Assembly: GCA_018897415.1 (NCBI GenBank)
Contig: JAHIKR010000214.1
Location: forward strand, 1-12,893
Direction: 5' to 3'
DNA: 12,893 nt
DNA from: Pseudomonadota bacterium
GTDB taxonomy: Bacteria > Desulfobacterota > Desulfobacteria > Desulfobacterales > ETH-SRB1
Part shown: piece by piece, positions 7,302 to 12,893 of the stretch
Numbering within the stretch: position 1 is the first letter of the stretch
Layout: each line of letters starts with the position of its first letter
Notes under the pieces: model-generated
Told to the model about the DNA's origin: nothing
Seen by the model: only the letters and a program-made list of their open reading frames with translations
Database searches by the model: none
Made by a program: the position numbers and the translations under genes

Positions 7302-7330
7302 AGATTCAAAATTTTTCTATTGTATATAAT
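7302..7330 (+). promoter_or_regulatory. Possible promoter of the 90-residue gene
   Basis: A perfect TATAAT lies at 7325-7330, about 90 bases before the start codon. The -35 region is poor (AGATTC at 7302-7307 for a 17-base spacer). The surroundings are very AT-rich, so a chance match is possible. The 144-base gap after the nuclease gene makes a separate promoter reasonable. Confidence 0.25.
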
Positions 7331-7420
7331 TATCATTATTATTGATTTACGAAGTCAAATTCATTCAGTTAAGAAAATTGAGCAATAAAAACTCTTAGTT
7401 ATCCAGGAAGGGAAAACGCT

Positions 7421-7693
7421 ATGTTGGGGCAAAATTTTCCAATATCTGACTATTATCGAGAAAACATTATAGATGCCGTGACAATTTCAAGGAGTGGTGG
7501 ATGGTGGACTGCGGTGCTGGCAATAAAAGATCCTAAAACAAATGCACCATTAATTTCACTTTACCGCTGGCAGCAAACCGAACAGGGCTGGAAAATGCGA
7601 AACCGATTCCACTTAAGGAATAAAGAGCAGATATTAAATATTTTGAAGGTTGTTCAAGACTTTTCGACTAAATTGGATTTGCCTGATAAATAA
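7421..7693 (+). CDS. Small PC4-like (p15 coactivator-like) protein
   Basis: A 90-residue protein with a strand-rich core (AVTISRSGGWWTAVLAIKDP, then PLISLYRWQQTEQGWKMRNRF) followed by a helix (NKEQILNILKVVQDFSTKL). This is the order seen in PC4/p15-like single-stranded nucleic-acid binding proteins, where four strands and one helix form a dimer. The similarity is by pattern only; it may be an unrelated small beta-sheet protein. AGGAAGG at 7405-7411 gives a good ribosome site for the ATG. It is spaced about 140 bases from the genes on either side, so it may be its own transcription unit between module A and the dnd operon. A single-strand DNA-binding accessory role is possible but unproven. 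Confidence 0.6.
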   Translation: MLGQNFPISDYYRENIIDAVTISRSGGWWTAVLAIKDPKTNAPLISLYRWQQTEQGWKMRNRFHLRNKEQILNILKVVQDFSTKLDLPDK

Positions 7694-7771
7694 AAACGAC
7701 AATTTCCTCGCAATATAACCTACCTGCACAATTAATGAAATGAAATTTTTATACTGTTAATAAAAAATGTC

Positions 7772-7817
7772 TTGACTTCCAAGGCAATTTGAATAAACTT
7801 CCATATACGATGGAAGT
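7772..7817 (+). promoter_or_regulatory. Candidate dnd promoter with three ACTTCCA half-sites
   Basis: TTGACT (7772-7777) and TAAACT (7794-7799), spaced by 16 bases, form a plausible sigma70-type promoter just ahead of dndB. Overlaid on it are ACTTCCA (7775-7781), ACTTCCAT (7797-7804) and the inverted ATGGAAGT (7810-7817). The last two make an 8-bp perfect palindrome around 5 bases, covering the -10 and probable start site. The first copy lies 22 bp, two helical turns, before the second. A repressor binding here would block transcription. DndB has been reported as a negative regulator of a dnd operon in Salmonella; whether it or another protein binds here is unknown. Confidence 0.5.
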
Positions 7818-7841
7818 CTAATTGTTTTGGAGGAATTGTTT

Positions 7842-8936
7842 ATGTCAATTGGCGAATATATTTTTTCTGCAATAAAAGGTAGGCAAGCCGGGCGTGAATT
7901 TTACATATCTATGTGTCCCCTTAAGCTTGTTCCTCGACTTTTCCTTTTTCAGGGAGAAGGACTTCCTCCTGAGCTCCGATCTCAAAGGATTTTAAACAAA
8001 GCGCGTATTCCGGAAATTTCTCGCTACATAATGTCAAACCGTCAAAATTATATTTTTTCTGCTATCACAGCTTCAATAGATAGGCATGTAACATTTGAAA
8101 AACTTGTAGTCGCCGGGAAGGAACTTGAAGATATCGGAAAATTACGTATTCCTTTGGATGCCTGTTTTTTATTGAATGATGGCCAGCATCGAAGAGCCGC
8201 AATAGAAGACGCTTTACGAGAACAACCTGATCTTGGGGATGAGACCATCTCAGTTGTTTTTTTCATCGACAAAGGGCTGAAACATTCTCAACAAATGTTT
8301 GCAGACCTCAACAAACATGCTGTACGACCAACCCGTTCGATAGGTATCCTCTTTGATCATAGAGATCCGCTGTCTAATCTCGCCTGTGAAGTTGTTGAGA
8401 AAGTCCCTATTTTCAGAAATCTGACGGAGATGGAAAAAACTTCCATTTCTAACCGCTCGACTAAGCTTTTTACTTTGAGCGGAATATATCAGGGAACACT
8501 TTCCCTTCTCCGAAAGTCAGAAAAAATAAAAAATATCTCTGACGTTGAAATGAAGATTGTCCTTGATTTTTGGACATGTGTGACGGAAAACATGCGTGAC
8601 TGGAAGCTTGCTGCAAATAAACAAATCAGTTCCTTCGAATTGCGGCAGGACTATGTTCATGCCCATGCACTTGCACTGCATGCAATTGGTAGGCTTGGTG
8701 CTGACTTACTCTCGACACCCGGCCGGGATTATAAAAAGGATCTGAAAAAACTGGATAACATCGATTGGGCTCGAAAAAACAGAGCTCTGTGGGAAGGACG
8801 CGCCATGTATCAAGGTAAAATTAGCAAATCGCATCTCTGTGTTACCCTGACCACAAATTATTTAAAAAATGTTTTCAAGCTTCCCCTTTCGCCAGAAGAA
8901 AGTCAAGTTGAACAAGACTTCTTAAAAAAAACATAG
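7842..8936 (+). CDS. dndB: DndB, phosphorothioation regulator
   Basis: A 364-residue DndB-family protein, the non-essential member of the DNA phosphorothioation operon that limits or regulates modification. Its signature DGQHRR lies at 113-118 (FLLNDGQHRRAAIEDAL), followed by QMFADLNKHAVRPTRS at 151-166; both are typical of the DGQHR domain, which belongs to the ParB/sulfiredoxin superfamily. Length fits the family. The ATG at 7842 is chosen because GGAGG (7829-7833) sits 8 bases upstream; an in-frame TTG at 7827 would put that ribosome site inside the gene. It is first in the operon and 6 bases from dndC. A palindrome-bearing promoter lies directly upstream, consistent with feedback control, though this is inference. 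Confidence 0.93.
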   Translation: MSIGEYIFSAIKGRQAGREFYISMCPLKLVPRLFLFQGEGLPPELRSQRILNKARIPEISRYIMSNRQNYIFSAITASIDRHVTFEKLVVAGKELEDIGKLRIPLDACFLLNDGQHRRAAIEDALREQPDLGDETISVVFFIDKGLKHSQQMFADLNKHAVRPTRSIGILFDHRDPLSNLACEVVEKVPIFRNLTEMEKTSISNRSTKLFTLSGIYQGTLSLLRKSEKIKNISDVEMKIVLDFWTCVTENMRDWKLAANKQISSFELRQDYVHAHALALHAIGRLGADLLSTPGRDYKKDLKKLDNIDWARKNRALWEGRAMYQGKISKSHLCVTLTTNYLKNVFKLPLSPEESQVEQDFLKKT

Positions 8937-8942
8937 GACTCC

Positions 8943-10307
8943 ATGAAAAAGATTAAAGACATCAAAGAACACATCAAAAAAGTTTATCTATCCTATAATC
9001 GACCTTTTGTAGTTGGCTTTTCAGGAGGCAAAGATTCATCGGTAACCTTACAGCTGATATGGGAAGTTGTTGATGAGTTGCCTCGTGAGGAGCTAAAGAA
9101 AGATATTCATGTCATTTCCACAGATACTTTGGTGGAAACCCCATACATCATAGACTATGTGGCGAATACGCTAAAAAAAATCGACGAAACCGCACGAATA
9201 AAAGACCTTCCAATTTACGCACATAAACTTACGCCACTCTACAAGAACAGTTTTTGGGTCAACCTCATAGGCAAAGGATATCCTGCACCAAGCCGCCAGT
9301 TTCGATGGTGTACGGAACGGCTGAAAATTGAACCTGTCAATCGATTCATTTCCGAGCATGTTGACAAGTGGGGTGAGGCAACTATCGTGCTCGGAGCAAG
9401 ACGGGATGAAAGTTCTTCCCGCAGTCAGGTGTTGAGCAAGAAAAAGCGTGACCAATCAGGGCTTTCGAAGCATCCAACCTTACCTGCTGCTTTTGTGTTC
9501 ACTCCTATTGAAGCGATGACAACGTATGAAGTGTGGTCGTATCTTCTCAGCCATAAGTGTCCCTGGGGAGGCAACAATCGAAAGTTAGCCGCTCTGTATA
9601 AAAATGCAAGCGGCGGTGAATGTCCAATGGTGGTTGACAAATCGACTCCATCTTGTGGCAGAAGTCGGTTTGGATGCTGGACCTGTACCGTGGTACAGCA
9701 TGATACCACTATGGAGAACCTGATTGATAGTGGGGAAGATTGGATGACCCCCCTCCTCGAATTCCGAGATCTTCTGAGCGAAACTCAGGATGTAACAAAG
9801 AAATCAATTTACCGAAGTCATAAACGACGTAATGGAAAGGTTGCCTTCGTACGAGATGGCTCGCGTATTTCTTATGGCCCATATAAGATGAAATGGCGAA
9901 AAGTTTTCCTTGAAAAACTATTGGAAATTCAGAAAACAGATTCTTTTACAAATAATAAGCTCATTTCCTTTGAAGAGCTTGAGTTGATACGAGACTGTTG
10001 GCATGAAGAAGAGTGGGCAGATTCGGTTCCAGAAATATATCGCAGAATAATTGGGGATGATTATGCTTGGTTAAATAGTGATGGAGTGAAATTTTCCATT
10101 GAAGATTACCAACTGCTCAAGCAATTATGCGAAAAAGAAGGTATAAATACTGGATTACCCGCAAAATTGATTGATCAAGAACGACGGATGCAGGGAATGA
10201 GCCGCCGCGCGGGTATCTTACAAAAAATAGATAGCATCTTCACAGAAGAGTGGAGAACGGAAGATGAAATTATAGAATCACTTGGGCAGACAAATGATAT
10301 TCAATAA
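8943..10307 (+). CDS. dndC: DndC, PP-loop ATPase/sulfurtransferase of DNA phosphorothioation
   Basis: A 454-residue DndC, the PAPS-reductase-like enzyme that activates the DNA backbone and handles sulfur during replacement of a non-bridging phosphate oxygen. The PP-loop SGGKDSS (27-33) sits in FVVGFSGGKDSSVTLQ. RWCTERLKIEP (121-131) and LGARRDESSSR (150-160) are the next conserved blocks. Cysteines C123, C206, C227, C238, C245 and C248 are present; those in CPMVV...SCGRSRFGCWTC (227-248) fit the iron-sulfur cluster reported for DndC proteins. The length is near normal and no motif is damaged. The ATG follows AGGA near 8935-8938. Its 3' end overlaps dndD by 14 bases. No dndA desulfurase is encoded nearby, so an IscS-type enzyme from elsewhere in the genome would have to supply sulfur. 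Confidence 0.96.
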   Translation: MKKIKDIKEHIKKVYLSYNRPFVVGFSGGKDSSVTLQLIWEVVDELPREELKKDIHVISTDTLVETPYIIDYVANTLKKIDETARIKDLPIYAHKLTPLYKNSFWVNLIGKGYPAPSRQFRWCTERLKIEPVNRFISEHVDKWGEATIVLGARRDESSSRSQVLSKKKRDQSGLSKHPTLPAAFVFTPIEAMTTYEVWSYLLSHKCPWGGNNRKLAALYKNASGGECPMVVDKSTPSCGRSRFGCWTCTVVQHDTTMENLIDSGEDWMTPLLEFRDLLSETQDVTKKSIYRSHKRRNGKVAFVRDGSRISYGPYKMKWRKVFLEKLLEIQKTDSFTNNKLISFEELELIRDCWHEEEWADSVPEIYRRIIGDDYAWLNSDGVKFSIEDYQLLKQLCEKEGINTGLPAKLIDQERRMQGMSRRAGILQKIDSIFTEEWRTEDEIIESLGQTNDIQ

Positions 10308-12303
10308 ACTGTTTGTGGCAAACATTGGTAATTTTGCCGGTCTGCATGAGTTCCAATTGCGGTCTTATGATACTAAAGTATCTAAACCTATCGTCCTTTT
10401 TGGGGGATTGAACGGTGCGGGGAAAACCACAATTTTCGATGCTATCAAGCTCTGCCTGTATGGCCCTGAAATGTTTGGAGCCATTAATGCGACTAAGTAT
10501 CAAGAATACCTCAAGCAGAAAATACATAATTCAAAGACAACAGTAGTTCAGCCCAATAACGCTGCCATTATAATTGAGTTTGAATACGCTAAGTTGAGAA
10601 GTACCAGCACGTATCAAGTGGAACGCATGTGGGAATTTTCAGGGCAGAAAATAATTGAAACTCTTTGTATAAAAAAGAACGGCCATCCGCTTGATGAGGT
10701 GGAAAAGGAAAGCTGGCAGGACTTCATCAAAGAGATAATACCGCCTGGTTTATCACAGCTCTTTTTTTTTGACGGTGAAAAAATCCAGAAAATGATGTCT
10801 GATGATAGTAATGAGGAATTGAAAAAGTCTATTTTATCGTTGCTTGGCCTTGATCTTGTGGAACGACTGCAAGCCGACTTAAAGATATATCGGAACAAGT
10901 TTCTGAAGGAACTTTCACCGGGAAATTTTACTAAAGATATCTCAATACTGGAAGAACAAAAGACGCTGATTGAAGCTAAAATCCGTAAATTACAAGATGA
11001 TAAAGCAAGTCTGGAAAATATAATATCGCAACTTATTGTACAGGTTGTTGATTATAAAAACAAGATTGCCGCCCAAGGGGAAGGGTACTATCGAAACAGA
11101 GTAAACCTTGAAGAAAAGAAGAACTCTCTGGAAAAAGAAATTGAGTCTATTAAAGATAAAATGAAGGATTTAGCCGCGGGACTTTTACCGGTAGCCATTG
11201 CTTTTTCTTATGCGTTAAAGCTTAAGATTCAGGTTGAAAAGGAAAACAAATATAAATCAAATGCTCTTCTTGCTGAAAGTTTAAGCAGTAAATGTCGAAC
11301 AATGCTTTCCGTCATTGATTCCGGTGACTTCATGAAAATTAAGGGCATTAATGCAAATATCCTGAAAAAAATAAAGTCACAACTTAAAGTTGAAATAGCG
11401 ATGCTTTTTTCGATAGAACATCCACAGGTAGAACAGCGAGAATTATTTGGATATTCTCAAAAGCAAACACTCGAAGTACTCCAATCTATTGATAAATCAA
11501 CCAATTTAATACCGTCTGAAATAGCCACTCTGACTGACATGTATGAAGTCAAATTCCGGGAATTGCAAGATATTGTTGCTCTGCTCACCAAAGTTCCAGA
11601 TGATGAATTCATACAGCCGATGTATGAAACCTTACACGCTCTAAATACTGAAATAGGAGGGCTAACTTATAAACGGGATAATTATGATGAACAAATATCG
11701 GAATTGACAAATGAATGTAGCGGGCTTCAAAGGAAAATTGACCAGATAAATAAAAAGCTCGAATCTTCTCAAAACTTGAATGAAAAACTTCAATCTGTAC
11801 TTAAAGTAGAGAAAATCCTTTCAAAGTATTATCTTCACCTTGCTAAACATAAGATTTTTAGTTTGGAAGAAGAGTTTACGCGTATTTTCAAAATTGTTCA
11901 TAGAAAAGACGACATGATATCTAGGGTTAATATTGATCCTGAAACCTTTAACGTTGCGCTCTACGATAGCAAGGATAAAACAATTAACAAAAGCCGTTTG
12001 TCATCTGGCGAATTGGAGGTCTATGCCATATCCATGTTGTGGGCTTTGGCCAAAACTTCAGGACAAAAACTGCCATTTATCATAGATACTCCTTTAGCTC
12101 GACTTGACTCGAAGCACAGGGATAACCTGGTTAATCTGTTCTTTCCCCAAGCTTCGCATCAAATTATGATCTTTTCTACCGATACAGAAGTAGATAAGTG
12201 CTATTTTGAGCTGCTCCGACCCTATATTGCGAAAGCGTATAACCTTGAATATATAGAAGAGAGTAAATCTACTATGGCAAAGGAAGGTTTCTTTTGGAAT
12301 TAA
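10294..12303 (+). CDS. dndD: DndD, SMC/Rad50-like ATPase of DNA phosphorothioation
   Basis: A 669-residue SMC-like ATPase, thought to provide DNA nicking or structural change for sulfur insertion with DndC and DndE. Walker A GGLNGAGKTT (37-46) is followed by the family block LSQLFFFDGEKIQ (153-165). Two long coiled-coil arms span roughly 190-320 and 440-510. The ABC signature LSSGE (569-573) and Walker B LPFIIDTPLARLD (593-605) close the second half, with IFSTDTE as the switch region. The chosen start is ATG 10294, inside dndC (14-base overlap); TTG at 10282 would add four residues. An 8-T run near 10763-10770 is in frame (FFFDG), which argues against general homopolymer errors in this sequence. 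The stop overlaps dndE by 10 bases. Confidence 0.96.
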   Translation: MIFNKLFVANIGNFAGLHEFQLRSYDTKVSKPIVLFGGLNGAGKTTIFDAIKLCLYGPEMFGAINATKYQEYLKQKIHNSKTTVVQPNNAAIIIEFEYAKLRSTSTYQVERMWEFSGQKIIETLCIKKNGHPLDEVEKESWQDFIKEIIPPGLSQLFFFDGEKIQKMMSDDSNEELKKSILSLLGLDLVERLQADLKIYRNKFLKELSPGNFTKDISILEEQKTLIEAKIRKLQDDKASLENIISQLIVQVVDYKNKIAAQGEGYYRNRVNLEEKKNSLEKEIESIKDKMKDLAAGLLPVAIAFSYALKLKIQVEKENKYKSNALLAESLSSKCRTMLSVIDSGDFMKIKGINANILKKIKSQLKVEIAMLFSIEHPQVEQRELFGYSQKQTLEVLQSIDKSTNLIPSEIATLTDMYEVKFRELQDIVALLTKVPDDEFIQPMYETLHALNTEIGGLTYKRDNYDEQISELTNECSGLQRKIDQINKKLESSQNLNEKLQSVLKVEKILSKYYLHLAKHKIFSLEEEFTRIFKIVHRKDDMISRVNIDPETFNVALYDSKDKTINKSRLSSGELEVYAISMLWALAKTSGQKLPFIIDTPLARLDSKHRDNLVNLFFPQASHQIMIFSTDTEVDKCYFELLRPYIAKAYNLEYIEESKSTMAKEGFFWN

Positions 12304-12758
12304 GCGGAATCGAATTCAAGCGAATCAAGTTATCCCAAGAATCGACAAAAAAACTGCAATTGTTCAAGAGCCGCACTGGCTTAACACCTAACATAGCCTG
12401 TCGTCTTGCACTGGGGATTTCGATTGCAGAAAATAATATGCCGGATCTGGAATTGTTCACCGAAGAATCGGGTCAGGAAATAAACCGCTATACTTTGTTC
12501 GGGGAGCACGAGTTGATCCTTACGTCACTGTTTCTTCAATGGTGCCATGAAAATAAGATCGATGGAAAAGTGCGGAACAAATATTTTCTTGCACATATAA
12601 ACCGTGGCGTTGAATTTCTGGTAAACAGGGTAAGAGGACTTGAAAATTTGGCTCAGGACTTAAGGGACATAAATAAAGTAAATAACCCGACAAATAGATC
12701 AGGTAAAGCTCCTATGCAGAATCGGCAGGAGGAAGCGCCAGTTCAAAGTTATTTGTAG
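12294..12758 (+). CDS. dndE: DndE, small DNA-binding subunit of DNA phosphorothioation
   Basis: A 154-residue DndE. The family signature is at the start (IKLSQESTKKLQLFKSRTGL, then TPNIACRLALGISI, 11-44), followed by the FGEHELILTSLF block (69-80) and helices to about 125. Characterised DndE proteins form tetramers that prefer nicked double-stranded DNA. The last 30 residues (from about 128, NKVNNPTNRSGKAPMQNRQE) are polar, probably disordered, and make the protein somewhat longer than the roughly 110-130 residues I recall as usual. The start is TTG at 12294, supported by AAGGAAGG at 12281-12288; the first in-frame ATG lies at residue 49, after the signature, and so cannot be the start. It is the last gene of the operon. 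Confidence 0.93.
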   Translation: MELSGIEFKRIKLSQESTKKLQLFKSRTGLTPNIACRLALGISIAENNMPDLELFTEESGQEINRYTLFGEHELILTSLFLQWCHENKIDGKVRNKYFLAHINRGVEFLVNRVRGLENLAQDLRDINKVNNPTNRSGKAPMQNRQEEAPVQSYL

Positions 12759-12777
12759 CGTTACCCAATCGTTTGGG

Positions 12778-12847
12778 ATGGACAAGGGGTCAGGTCTGCC
12801 TTTGACCCTTAGAATGGAAAAGGGGTCAGGTCTGCCTTTGACCCTTA
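12778..12847. repeat. Two REP-like 34-bp direct repeats after dndE
   Basis: Copies at 12778-12811 and 12814-12847 differ at one base and repeat with a 36-bp period. Each contains AAGGGGTCA and TGACCCTT arms around GGTCTGCCTT, so each folds into an imperfect hairpin with one bulged G. Similar GGGGTCAGGTCTG motifs occur as REP-like repeats near IS200-type (RAYT) transposases in several proteobacteria, as recalled from general knowledge. No transposase is in the window. No U tract follows, so termination is uncertain, though the hairpins may protect the 3' end of the dnd transcript. Confidence 0.7.
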
Positions 12848-12893
12848 TTAATGCTGTCTTGTATTTTCCCTATCTGGCTTTTAATTTTATCCG

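Noticed and set aside
12764..12777. Terminator hairpin CCCAA/TTGGG after dndE
   Set aside because: The stem is only five base pairs and no T run follows.
12778..12847. CRISPR array
   Set aside because: There are only two units and just 2 bases between them, with no spacers.

Overview
The window reads as accessory, defence-island DNA from a Gram-negative-like bacterium with moderately AT-rich DNA (judged by eye). The taxon cannot be fixed from sequence alone. Strong AGGAGG-type ribosome sites, occasional TTG starts and a REP-like repeat after the last gene would fit a proteobacterium or Desulfobacterota, but this is a weak guess.

Left end (1-1219, minus strand): two broken genes and a toxin-antitoxin pair. 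The stretch 1-128 encodes the start of a P-loop NTPase and 179-464 encodes what looks like the N-terminal end of a SNF2/RapA-type helicase. Each is thrown out of frame by one extra base in a run of six A (plus strand). Next comes a PIN-domain VapC-type toxin (552-1004), with its antitoxin gene overlapping it by 4 bases (1001-1219).

Middle gap (1220-2846): about 1.6 kb without a convincing intact gene. It holds two good inverted repeats, two clusters of about 9-bp tandem repeats, one likely gene remnant (about 2133-2333), and a candidate promoter for the genes to the right.

Module A (2847-7693, plus strand): a SNF2 helicase with an N-terminal DUF4145-like domain; a ParB-like protein with a ParB N-terminal fold, HTH and RHH-like tail; a second ParB-like protein that keeps only the HTH part; a beta-CASP metallo-beta-lactamase-fold nuclease with an intact HxHxDH site; and, after a gap of about 140 bp, a 90-residue PC4-like protein.

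Module B (7842-12758, plus strand): a complete dndB-dndC-dndD-dndE operon for DNA phosphorothioation, preceded by its own candidate promoter with three ACTTCCA half-sites. No dndA (cysteine desulfurase) is present, so sulfur probably comes from a housekeeping desulfurase encoded elsewhere. The usual restriction partners DndFGH are not in the window.

Working model: DndBCDE puts phosphorothioate marks on self DNA. The helicase, the two ParB-like proteins and the beta-CASP nuclease, lying directly upstream on the same strand, could be a mark-sensing or mark-dependent restriction module in place of DndFGH. The Dnd assignment is firm. The functional link to module A is inference from gene order. 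The window ends in two copies of a 34-bp REP-like hairpin repeat.
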